From Geodermatophilus telluris (GTDB lineage Bacteria; Actinomycetota; Actinomycetes; Mycobacteriales; Geodermatophilaceae), in assembly GCF_900102745.1 (NCBI RefSeq), contig NZ_FMZF01000001.1, forward strand, positions 806,001 to 870,000: 64,000 bases of DNA. Reading direction: 5' to 3'. Position numbers and translations under genes: made by a program. The number at the start of each line of letters is the position of its first letter. Position 1 is the first letter of the stretch. A model generated the notes under the pieces. It was not told where the DNA came from. It ran no database searches and worked only from the letters and a program-made list of their open reading frames with translations. This document shows, in pieces, positions 10,115-17,774 of this stretch.

Positions 10115-10177
10115 GGCCCCCTCGCAGGGGCCCGCTGCGAACTCGCGAGCGGTGGGGGGCGAGGGGGTCCTTCCTCA
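10115..10177 (-). repeat. Stop-codon-embedded palindromic repeat, copy B
   Basis: On the minus strand it runs from the exporter's stop codon (TGAGGAAGGACCCCCTCG) through CCCCCCACCGCTCGCGAG to GCGAGGGGGCC. It is the same element as copies A (2886-2950) and C (62332-62392) and can form a long stem. Confidence 0.65.
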
Positions 10178-11842
10178 GCGGGCCGTGCCGACCCGGTCGT
10201 CGTCGGCGAGGGCGGGCTCGGACTCGCGCTGCAGCCGCTCCTCGCCGCTCTCGGTGCGCAGGGCGACCTCGCGGATGAGCAGGATGGCCGCGACTGCGAC
10301 CACGGCGATCACCGCGGAGACCAGGAAGATCCGCCCCGTCGCGTCGCCGTAGGAGACGCGGATGAGCTCCTGGATGGCCGGCGGGGCGTCCGCGAGGCTG
10401 GCCAGCCCGACCTCACCCGACCCGCCGGCGGCGGCGGCCTCCGGCGGCAGGCCGGCGGCGATCAGGTCGCCGACCCGGGCACTGAGCACGGCGCCGAGCA
10501 CCGAGACGCCGATCGTGCCGCCCAGGCTGCGGAAGAAGGCCACCGCGGAGCTGGCCGCGCCGAGGTCGGCGGCCGCGACGGTGTTCTGCACGGCCAGCAC
10601 GAGGTTCTGCATGGTCATGCCGATGCCGACGCCCAGGACGAAGAGGAAGACGCCGAGCAGCACCATGTCGGTCTCGTGGTCGATCGTCGCGAGCAGGCCG
10701 AACCCGGCGACGACGAGCAGTGAACCGGCCACCAGGTAGCCCTTCCACCGGCCGTACCGGGTGATCAGGATGCCCGAGGCGGTCGAGGAGACGAGCAGCC
10801 CGCCCACCATCGGGATGGTGAGCAGACCGGCGGCCGTCGGCGAGTAGCCGCGGGAGATCTGCAGGTACTGGCCGAGGAAGACGGTCGAGCCGAACATCGC
10901 CACACCGATGGCGACGCTGGCGACGATGGCCAGCGTCGTCGTCCGGTCGCGGAACAGGCGCAGCGGGACGATCGGCTCGGCCGCGCGCAGCTCGGTGACG
11001 ACGAAGGCGACGATCGCCAGCGCGCCACCGGTCAGGAACAGCGCGGTCTCCAGCGAGGCCCAGGCGAACTGGTCGCCGGCCAGGGTGACCCAGATGAGCA
11101 GCGCGGAGACGCCGGCGGTCAGGAAGGCCGCACCGAGGTAGTCGATGCGCACCCGGCGCCTCGTCACGGGCAGGTGCAGGGTGCGCTGCAGCAGGACCAG
11201 CGCCACGACGGCGAAGGGCACGCCGACGTAGAAGCACCAGCGCCAGCCCAGCCAGCTGGTGTCGACGAGCAGGCCGCCGAGCAGCGGGCCGCCGACCGTG
11301 GCCACCGCCATGACGCCGCCGAGCAGACCGGAGTACCGGCCGCGCTCGCGGGGGCTGATCATCGCGGCCATCGCGATCTGCACCAGCGCCTGGAGGCCAC
11401 CGAGGCCCAGGCCCTGCAGCACGCGCCAGCCGATCAACGTGCCGACCGACTGCGACAGGCCGGCCAGCATCGAGCCGACGATGAAGACCACGATGGACAG
11501 CTGGATGAGCAGCTTCTTGCTGAAGAGGTCGGCGAGCTTGCCCCAGATCGGGGTGGACGCCGTGGAGGCGAGCAGGGTGGCGGTGACCACCCAGGTGTAC
11601 TGGCTCTGGCTGCCGCGCAGGTCGGTGATGATCGTGGGCAGGGCGTTGGAGACGACGGTCGAGGACAGGAACGCCACGAACATCGCCAGCAACATCCCCG
11701 AGAGCGCCTCGAGGATCTGGCGGTGGCTCATCCGGCCCTGCTGCTCGACCGGCGCCTCGGGAACGGGGGCGGTCCCGGCCGGCGCGGTGCCGGCCGGGAC
11801 GGGGCCGGGGGCGGCGGTCTCGGGTTCGCGGGTGGTGGTCAC
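10175..11842 (-). CDS. MFS multidrug exporter, EmrB/QacA (DHA2) family
   Basis: A 555-residue inner-membrane drug:proton antiporter with 14 predicted transmembrane helices. After a Pro/Ala/Glu-rich cytoplasmic N-terminus (about 45 residues) come MSHRQILEALSGMLLAMFVAF, the TLLASTASTPIWGKLADLF motif A region, and the antiporter motif C stretch (GGVMAVATVGGPLLGGLLVD). The C-terminus is charged. The GTG at 11842 has a clear CAGGAG ribosome site six bases before it; MSHRQ further in is an alternative start. A MarR gene lies 83 bp upstream on the same strand, so the pair probably forms a repressor-pump operon. Substrates are unknown. Confidence 0.9.
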   Translation of the reverse strand: MTTTREPETAAPGPVPAGTAPAGTAPVPEAPVEQQGRMSHRQILEALSGMLLAMFVAFLSSTVVSNALPTIITDLRGSQSQYTWVVTATLLASTASTPIWGKLADLFSKKLLIQLSIVVFIVGSMLAGLSQSVGTLIGWRVLQGLGLGGLQALVQIAMAAMISPRERGRYSGLLGGVMAVATVGGPLLGGLLVDTSWLGWRWCFYVGVPFAVVALVLLQRTLHLPVTRRRVRIDYLGAAFLTAGVSALLIWVTLAGDQFAWASLETALFLTGGALAIVAFVVTELRAAEPIVPLRLFRDRTTTLAIVASVAIGVAMFGSTVFLGQYLQISRGYSPTAAGLLTIPMVGGLLVSSTASGILITRYGRWKGYLVAGSLLVVAGFGLLATIDHETDMVLLGVFLFVLGVGIGMTMQNLVLAVQNTVAAADLGAASSAVAFFRSLGGTIGVSVLGAVLSARVGDLIAAGLPPEAAAAGGSGEVGLASLADAPPAIQELIRVSYGDATGRIFLVSAVIAVVAVAAILLIREVALRTESGEERLQRESEPALADDDRVGTAR

Positions 11843-11925
11843 GGTGCTCCTGGACGGGTCGCGGTGGGTCGGGTACGGCCGCGACGTCGGTGGCGCGGGT
11901 GGGGAGGCGGGGGGACGGGCGCCGC

Positions 11926-12405
11926 TCACGAGGCGGCCCCGACGGGCTGGCGGGGCGGCGTGGCGGCGCGGTCGAGGTCGGCGGCCAGGCGCTCGACCAG
12001 CTCGCTGAGCAGGCGCGCGTCGTCCTCGTCCCAGTCGGCGAGGGCGGCGGTGGCCCACGCCGAACGCAGCTCGCGGGTGCGCGCGAGCGCCGCGGCACCG
12101 GCCGGGGACAGCCCGATCAGGCTGGCCCGGCCGTCGTGCGGGTCGGGCCGGCGCTCGACGTAGCCGTCCCGCTCGAGCGCGGCGACCTGCCGGCTGACGA
12201 CCGAGACGTCGACGCCGGCGTGCCCGGCCAGGGCGCTGCAGCGCTGCTCGCCGTCCCGCTCGAGCGGGACCAGCAGGGTCCAGCCGAAGGAGGGCAGGCC
12301 GCCGTAGACGGACTCGGCGGCGCGGGAGGAGACGTGCCGGCCGGTGCGCAGCAGGTGCGTGACGCCGGCGACCAGCCGGTCGCGGGTGGTGGGGGTGAGG
12401 GGCAT
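11926..12405 (-). CDS. MarR-family regulator of the adjacent exporter
   Basis: A 159-residue winged-helix protein. The helix-turn-helix core is ALAGHAGVDVSVVSRQVAAL and the wing contains RRPDPHDGRASLIGLS, a typical MarR wing with the conserved Asp-x-Arg. It lies directly upstream of the DHA2 exporter and behind an 11-base inverted repeat that overlaps a promoter, so it probably represses itself and the pump until a drug ligand binds. The ATG at 12405 has GAGGACGTC upstream. No redox cysteine is evident. Confidence 0.9.
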   Translation of the reverse strand: MPLTPTTRDRLVAGVTHLLRTGRHVSSRAAESVYGGLPSFGWTLLVPLERDGEQRCSALAGHAGVDVSVVSRQVAALERDGYVERRPDPHDGRASLIGLSPAGAAALARTRELRSAWATAALADWDEDDARLLSELVERLAADLDRAATPPRQPVGAAS

Positions 12406-12431
12406 GACGTCCTCGGGGAGAAGTGCTTGTA

Positions 12432-12463
12432 GACCGCAACCATACGTCTACTTGGTTGCGGTC
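12432..12463. promoter_or_regulatory. MarR operator and promoter of the marR-exporter operon
   Basis: GACCGCAACCA (12432-12442) and TGGTTGCGGTC (12453-12463) form perfect 11-base arms with a 10-base spacer. On the minus strand a -35 TTGCCG and -10 TATGGT, 18 bases apart, overlap the arms, so a bound repressor would block polymerase. The overlapping GTTGC/GCAAC pairs add a second symmetry. Confidence 0.7.
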
Positions 12464-12486
12464 GGCAACTTCTCTGGCCCGGCGTG

Positions 12487-13260
12487 TCAGCCGGCCTCCC
12501 GCCGGCCGCCCTCCCGGAGCTCGGCGGCCAGCGCGGCGGCGGCCGACTGCAGCAGCGGCACCACCCGCGACACGGCGTCCATGCCCAGCCGGCCGGCCGG
12601 CCCGGACACCGAGATCGCGCCGGCCGCCCACCCGCCGGGCACCGGGACGGCGACGCAGCGGACCCCGGCCTCCTGCTCGCCGTCGTCGACCGCGTAGCCC
12701 TGCTCGGCGATCCCCGGGAGCTCTCCGAGCAGCAGGTCGGGATCGGTGACGGTGCGCTCGGTGCGCACCGGCATCCCGGCGCTGGCGAGCAGCCGGCGGG
12801 CCTGCTCGGGCGGCAGCTGGGCGAGCAGCACCTTGCCCACGCCGGTGCAGTGCAGGTGCACCCGCCGCCCGACCTCGGTGAACATCCGCATCGAGTGCCG
12901 GGACGGGACCTGCGCGGCGTAGACGACGCGGTCGCCGTCGAGCATCGCCAGGTTGGCCGTCTCGCCGATGGCGTCGACCAGCCGCGTCAGGTGCGGCTGG
13001 GCCCAGGTGGCCAGCGTGCGCGAGGAGCACTCCCCCAGGTGGATCAGCCGCGGGCCCAGCACGTAGCGGCGCGACGGCAGCTGCCGCACGTAGCCGCGCC
13101 CGACCAGCGTGCGCACCAGCCGGTGGATGGTGGACACCGGCAGGCCGCTCTCCTCCGCCAGCCGGCTGATCGCCACCTCGCCACCCGCGTCGGCCATCAG
13201 CTCGAGCAGCACGAACGCCCGCTCGAGCGACTGGACCCCGTCCGCCGCCCCTCCGGCCAC
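12487..13260 (-). CDS. IclR-family regulator of the glycolate/lactate operon
   Basis: A 257-residue regulator. The N-terminal winged helix (SRLAEESGLPVSTIHRLVRTL) binds DNA and the C-terminal IclR effector domain (about 90-250) has the ligand-pocket stretch CTGVGKVLLAQLP and GVRCVAVPVPG. The gene is divergent from glcDEF-lldP with 258 bp between starts, the standard arrangement for a pathway regulator. The effector is probably glycolate, lactate or glyoxylate (inference). GTG at 13260 is supported by a GGAGGT ribosome site eight bases upstream; a longer reading frame further upstream has no support. Confidence 0.9.
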   Translation of the reverse strand: MAGGAADGVQSLERAFVLLELMADAGGEVAISRLAEESGLPVSTIHRLVRTLVGRGYVRQLPSRRYVLGPRLIHLGECSSRTLATWAQPHLTRLVDAIGETANLAMLDGDRVVYAAQVPSRHSMRMFTEVGRRVHLHCTGVGKVLLAQLPPEQARRLLASAGMPVRTERTVTDPDLLLGELPGIAEQGYAVDDGEQEAGVRCVAVPVPGGWAAGAISVSGPAGRLGMDAVSRVVPLLQSAAAALAAELREGGRREAG

Positions 13261-13295
13261 CGCTCCACCTCCGCCCGCCCGGGTCGGGCCCCGGC

Positions 13296-13325
13296 TTGAC
13301 CCCGCGTGATCCGGCGCACTACCGT
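13296..13325 (+). promoter_or_regulatory. Promoter of glcDEF-lldP
   Basis: -35 TTGACC (13296-13301) and -10 TACCGT (13320-13325) with an 18-base spacer, the best sigma-70-type promoter in this intergenic region. Confidence 0.65.
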
Positions 13326-13337
13326 CCGGCCGACGTT

Positions 13338-13373
13338 TTCCGGAATGTAGACCCGTACTTCCACATCGCGGAA
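13338..13373. promoter_or_regulatory. Putative IclR operator pair
   Basis: TTCCGGAA (13338-13345) and TTCC-N7-GGAA (13359-13373) lie just downstream of the glc promoter. TTCC/GGAA half-sites are common in IclR-family operators, and the position would permit repression of glcD. Confidence 0.45.
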
Positions 13374-13518
13374 CCCGTGACGGGGCGCTCCCGAGGCGGT
13401 CCCGGCGAGTGCTCCGACGTCCCGCCCCTGCCGGCCGCGAGCGGATGCCGTGACCGGCGGAAGCGGGTACACCCATCCCATCCACACCGACGCGACGAGG
13501 CGGACGGGAGGCCGGCAC

Positions 13519-15078
13519 GTGAGCGGCATGCACGGCACGGAGACGACGGCGGGACCGGTCGAGGGACCCGTCCCCCCGGAGGAGACCAGCGCCACCGGCG
13601 AGGCGGGCAGCAACCCGGAGGCCATGGCCGCGGTGGTCCGCGCGGTCGAGGCGGCGCTGCCCCCGGACTCGGTCGTCAGCGACCACATCCGGCTGCGCAC
13701 CTACGAGTGCGACGGGCTGGCCCACTACCGGGTGACGCCGGCGCTGGTGGTGCTGCCCGAGACCACCGAGCAACTGGCCGCCGTGGTGCGGGCCTGCTCC
13801 GAGCACGGCGTCCCGTTCGTCGCCCGCGGGTCGGGCACCGGCCTGTCCGGCGGCGCCCTCCCCCGGGCCGACGGCGTCCTGGTCGTCACCTCGCGGATGC
13901 GCACCATCCACGAGGTCCGCCCCGAGGACCAGCGGGCGGTCGTCGACCCCGGCGTCATCAACCTCGACGTCACGCACGCGGCGAGCCCGCGCGGCTACTA
14001 CTACGCCCCCGACCCGAGCAGCCAGCAGATCTGCTCGATCGGCGGCAACCTCGCGGAGAACTCCGGTGGGGCGCACTGCCTGAAGTACGGCTTCACCACC
14101 AACCACGTGCTCGGCGCGGAGTTCGTGACACCGCAGGGCGACGTCGTCCAGCTCGGCGGGATGGCCCCCGACAGCCCCGGCTACGACCTGCTCGGCGCCG
14201 TCGTGGGCTCCGAGGGCACCCTCGGCATCGCCACCCGCACGATCGTCAAGCTGACCCGCCTCCCGCAGGAGGTGCGCACGGTGCTGGCCGGCTTCGCCTC
14301 CACCGACGACGCCGGCGCGGCCACCTCGGCCATCATCGGCGCCGGCATCGTGCCCGCGGCGATCGAGATGATGGACGCGCTGGCCATCGAGGCCGCCGAG
14401 GCCGCCACGAAGTGCGACTACCCGGCCGGCGCCGGTGCGGTGCTGGTCATCGAGCTCGACGGCGCGGCGGTCGAGGTGGAGCACGAGTTCGCCGAGGTCG
14501 AGCGGATCTGCCAGGAGCACCACGCCTTCGCCACCCGGGTGGCCACCGACCCGGCCGAGCGGGCGCTGATCTGGAAGGGCCGCAAGTCCGCCTTCGCCGC
14601 CGTCGGCCGGATCAGCCCCGACTACATCGTCCAGGACGGCGTCATCCCGCGGACGGCGCTGCCCGGGGTGCTGCGGTCGATCGCCGAGCTCTCGGAGTCC
14701 TCCGGCGTGCGGGTGGCCAACGTCTTCCACGCCGGCGACGGGAACCTGCACCCGCTGGTGCTCTTCGACGACGCGGTGGAGGGCGCGGCCGAGGCCGCCG
14801 AGGAGGTCAGCGGCGCGATCCTCGACCTCTGCATCTCCCACGGCGGGTCGATCACCGGCGAGCACGGCGTCGGCATCGACAAGGCCGCCTACATGCCGAA
14901 GATGTTCAGCGACGAGGACCTCGACACCATGCAGCTGGTCCGCTGCGCGTTCGACCCCGACGGCGTCGCCAACCCCGGCAAGGTGTTCCCCACCCCGCGG
15001 CTGTGCGGCGAGGTGCCCGGGAGGAAGAAGGGCGCCCCGCACCCGCTGGTCGCGGCCGGCAAGGCGGAGGCGTTCTGA
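13519..15078 (+). CDS. glcD: Glycolate oxidase subunit GlcD (FAD-linked)
   Basis: The catalytic FAD subunit of the three-part glycolate oxidase, turning glycolate (or D-lactate) into glyoxylate (or pyruvate). The 519 residues have the FAD_binding_4 domain with RGSGTGLSGGALPRADG, the NSGGAHCLKYG loop, and the FAD-oxidase C domain with FHAGDGNLHPLV and GEHGVG. GTG at 13519 has a GGGAGG site eight bases upstream; the ATG nine bases later is the alternative. The stop codon overlaps the glcE start (TGATG), showing translational coupling. With GlcE and GlcF it should pass electrons to the quinone pool at the membrane. Confidence 0.95.
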   Translation: MSGMHGTETTAGPVEGPVPPEETSATGEAGSNPEAMAAVVRAVEAALPPDSVVSDHIRLRTYECDGLAHYRVTPALVVLPETTEQLAAVVRACSEHGVPFVARGSGTGLSGGALPRADGVLVVTSRMRTIHEVRPEDQRAVVDPGVINLDVTHAASPRGYYYAPDPSSQQICSIGGNLAENSGGAHCLKYGFTTNHVLGAEFVTPQGDVVQLGGMAPDSPGYDLLGAVVGSEGTLGIATRTIVKLTRLPQEVRTVLAGFASTDDAGAATSAIIGAGIVPAAIEMMDALAIEAAEAATKCDYPAGAGAVLVIELDGAAVEVEHEFAEVERICQEHHAFATRVATDPAERALIWKGRKSAFAAVGRISPDYIVQDGVIPRTALPGVLRSIAELSESSGVRVANVFHAGDGNLHPLVLFDDAVEGAAEAAEEVSGAILDLCISHGGSITGEHGVGIDKAAYMPKMFSDEDLDTMQLVRCAFDPDGVANPGKVFPTPRLCGEVPGRKKGAPHPLVAAGKAEAF

Positions 15079-16349
15079 TGACCGCCGTCGGGCTGGACCT
15101 GGGTGCCGCGCGCACCGCACTGTCCGCCGCCTGCGGCGAGGTCGCCGACGGCACGCCGGCCGACGCCGTCGACGGCGTGACGCCGGCGCTCGTCGCCCGG
15201 CCGGGGTCCACCCCGGAGGTCGCCGAGGTGCTGCGGGCGGCCGCCGCGCACCGGCTCGCCCTCGTCCCGCGGGGCCGCGGCACCAAGCTGACCTGGGGCC
15301 GGCCGCCCGAGCGGGCCGACCTCGTCGTCGACCTGAGCCGGATGGACGCCGTCTTCGACCACGCCGCCGGCGACCTCATCGTCGAGACCCAGGCCGGGAC
15401 GACGCTGGCCGAGGTGCAGCGCACCGTCGCCGGCGCCGGTCAGCGGCTGGCGCTGGACGAGACCGTGCCCGGCGGCAGCATCGGCGGCACGCTGGCCACC
15501 AACGCCAGCGGCCCCGGCCGGGTCGCCTTCGGCACCGCCCGCGACCTGCTCATCGGCGTCACCGTCGTCCGCGCCGACGGGGTGGTGGCCAAGGCCGGCG
15601 GCCGCGTGGTGAAGAACGTGGCCGGATACGACCTCGGCAAGCTGGTCATCGGCTCGTTCGGCACGCTCGCCGTGGTGACCGAGGCGGTGTTCCGGCTGCA
15701 CCCGCTGCCGGCCGCCCGCAGCGTGGTCGCCGCGCCGTTCGAGCGGCCGGAGGAGGCCCAGCGCCTGGTGCAGGCGGTGCTGCAGGCCCAGGTCGTGCCC
15801 TCCGCGGTCGAGGTCTCCTGGCGCCCCGGGGGTACCGGAACCGTCTCGGTGCTGCTCGAGGGCATCGAGGCCGGCGTCGAGGGCCGCACCGCCACCACCC
15901 GGCAGCTGCTGGGTGACGCGTCCAGCGCGGCCGCCGAGCTGCCCGAGGGCTGGGCCGCCCACCCGTGGGCGGGCCTGCCGGGCCGCCCGACCGCGCTCAA
16001 GGCGACGTTCGCCCTCTCCGGGCTGGCCCGGGTGCTCGAGGCCGCCCGCGCGGCGGCCGCCGACGCCGGGCTCGACCTGGACCTGCGCGGGTCGGCCGGG
16101 GCGGGCGTCCTGTACGGCGCGCTGGCCACCGGCGCCGAGCCCGCCGCGGTGGCGCGGGTCGTCGAGCGGCTGCGCGCCGAGTGCACCGCCGTCGGGGGTG
16201 CGCTGGTGGTGCTCGACGCGGCTCCCGAGGTCGCCGCCGCGGTGGACGCGTGGGGCCCGGTGCCGGCGCTGGACCTCGTGCGCCGGGTGAAGGAACGGTT
16301 CGACCCGGAGCGCCGCCTGGCGCCCGGCCGGTTCGTGGGAGGCCTCTGA
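15078..16349 (+). CDS. glcE: Glycolate oxidase subunit GlcE (FAD-binding)
   Basis: The second flavin-binding subunit of glycolate oxidase, 423 residues. It has the FAD_binding_4 domain (VPRGRGTKLTWGRPP, GGSIGGTLATNASGP) and GRVVKNVAGYDLGKLVIGS, the usual GlcE signature, but lacks the long GlcD C-terminal domain with its HAGDGN motif. ATG overlaps the glcD stop by one base, and its own stop overlaps the glcF ATG, so the three subunits are coupled. The ending DPERRLAPGRFVGGL is typical. Confidence 0.93.
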   Translation: MTAVGLDLGAARTALSAACGEVADGTPADAVDGVTPALVARPGSTPEVAEVLRAAAAHRLALVPRGRGTKLTWGRPPERADLVVDLSRMDAVFDHAAGDLIVETQAGTTLAEVQRTVAGAGQRLALDETVPGGSIGGTLATNASGPGRVAFGTARDLLIGVTVVRADGVVAKAGGRVVKNVAGYDLGKLVIGSFGTLAVVTEAVFRLHPLPAARSVVAAPFERPEEAQRLVQAVLQAQVVPSAVEVSWRPGGTGTVSVLLEGIEAGVEGRTATTRQLLGDASSAAAELPEGWAAHPWAGLPGRPTALKATFALSGLARVLEAARAAAADAGLDLDLRGSAGAGVLYGALATGAEPAAVARVVERLRAECTAVGGALVVLDAAPEVAAAVDAWGPVPALDLVRRVKERFDPERRLAPGRFVGGL

Positions 16350-17695
16350 TGACGACGACCCCGGAGCGGCCGGTGGAGCTGGGCATGCCCGGCCGCGGCG
16401 CGTTCGACGAGCACCACCCGCCGTCGAAGGAGCTGATCAGCGACTGCGTGCACTGCGGGTTCTGCCTGACCACCTGCCCCACGTACACGCTGTGGGGCGA
16501 GGAGATGGACTCCCCGCGCGGGCGCATCTACCTGATGAAGTCCGGGCTCGAGGGCGAGCCGATGACCGACTCGATGGTGCAGCACTTCGACGCCTGCCTG
16601 GGCTGCATGGCCTGCGTGACGGCGTGCCCGTCGGGTGTGCAGTACGACAAGCTCATCGAGGCCACCCGCGCCCAGGTGGAGCGCAACCACGACCGCTCGC
16701 CGGGCGACCGCGCTCTGCGCAACGCGATCTTCGCGCTGTTCCCCTACAAGCGGCGGCTGCGCGCGCTGCGCGGACCGCTGCGGCTCTACCAGCGCAGCGG
16801 CCTGCCGAAGGTGATCCGCCGCAGCGGCCTGCTGGAGCGCCTGGCGCCGAAGCTGGCCGTGATGGAGAGCCTGGCGCCGCCGCTGGAGAAGCGGGAGCCG
16901 ATCCCCGCCCGGACGCCGGCCACCGGCACCCGCCGCGCCGTCGTCGGGCTGCTCACCGGGTGCGTCCAGGGCGAGTTCTTCCCCGGCGTCAACGCCGCCA
17001 CGGTGCGGGTGCTGGCCGCGGAGGGCTGCGACGTCATCGTGCCGCAGTCGCAGGGCTGCTGCGGGGCGCTGTCGGTGCACAACGGCCGCGACGACGAGGC
17101 CAGGCGCTTCGCCCGCCGCACGGTCGAGGCCTTCGAGAGCGCCGGCGTCGACTGGGTCGTGGTGAACGCGGCCGGCTGCGGCTCGAGCATGAAGGAGTAC
17201 GCCGACCTGCTCGCCGACGACCCGGCCTACGCCGAGCGGGCGCGGGCGTTCACCGACAAGGTGCGCGACGTCTCCGAGATCCTCGCCGAGCTCGGCACCG
17301 TCGCCCCGCGGCACCCGCTCGAGGTCACCGTCGCCTACCACGACGCCTGCCACCTGGCGCACGCCCAGGGCGTGCGGGCGCAGCCGCGGGCCCTGCTGCA
17401 GGAGATCCCCGGCCTGCAGCTGCGGGAGATCCCCGAGGCGGCGATCTGCTGCGGCTCGGCCGGCATCTGGAACGTGCTCAACCCCGAGCCGGCCCGGGAG
17501 CTCGGCGACCGCAAGGCCGCCAACATCGTCTCCACCGGGGCGGCCCTGCTGGTGACGGCCAACCCCGGCTGCCTCATGCAGGTGGCCTCCTCGCTGCAGC
17601 GGCGCGGCGCGGACATCGGGATGGCGCACACCGTCGAGGTCCTCGACGCCTCCATCCGCGGCCTGCCCACGTCCGCGCTCGGCGTCTCCACCTGA
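16349..17695 (+). CDS. glcF: Glycolate oxidase iron-sulfur subunit GlcF
   Basis: Carries electrons from the flavin subunits to the respiratory chain. The 448 residues contain two 4Fe-4S ferredoxin motifs, CVHCGFCLTTCP and CLGCMACVTACP, followed by two cysteine-rich CCG domains with CCGALSVHNG and CCGSAGIWN. No transmembrane segment is evident, so it should be peripheral on the inner face. Translationally coupled to glcE. The lactate permease gene starts 79 bp downstream, so all four genes probably share one transcript. Confidence 0.95.
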   Translation: MTTTPERPVELGMPGRGAFDEHHPPSKELISDCVHCGFCLTTCPTYTLWGEEMDSPRGRIYLMKSGLEGEPMTDSMVQHFDACLGCMACVTACPSGVQYDKLIEATRAQVERNHDRSPGDRALRNAIFALFPYKRRLRALRGPLRLYQRSGLPKVIRRSGLLERLAPKLAVMESLAPPLEKREPIPARTPATGTRRAVVGLLTGCVQGEFFPGVNAATVRVLAAEGCDVIVPQSQGCCGALSVHNGRDDEARRFARRTVEAFESAGVDWVVVNAAGCGSSMKEYADLLADDPAYAERARAFTDKVRDVSEILAELGTVAPRHPLEVTVAYHDACHLAHAQGVRAQPRALLQEIPGLQLREIPEAAICCGSAGIWNVLNPEPARELGDRKAANIVSTGAALLVTANPGCLMQVASSLQRRGADIGMAHTVEVLDASIRGLPTSALGVST

Positions 17696-17774
17696 GCGCC
17701 CACCGACTTCCCCTGCACGACCCGCACCACCCCCACCCAGCCTCGTGCCCTCACCGTCGAGGGAAGGAGCCCCG

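Noticed and set aside
10060-10177. Small RNA gene in the hairpin-rich region between osmC and the exporter
   Set aside because: Explained by an osmC terminator plus the stop-embedded repeat; no separate promoter was seen.
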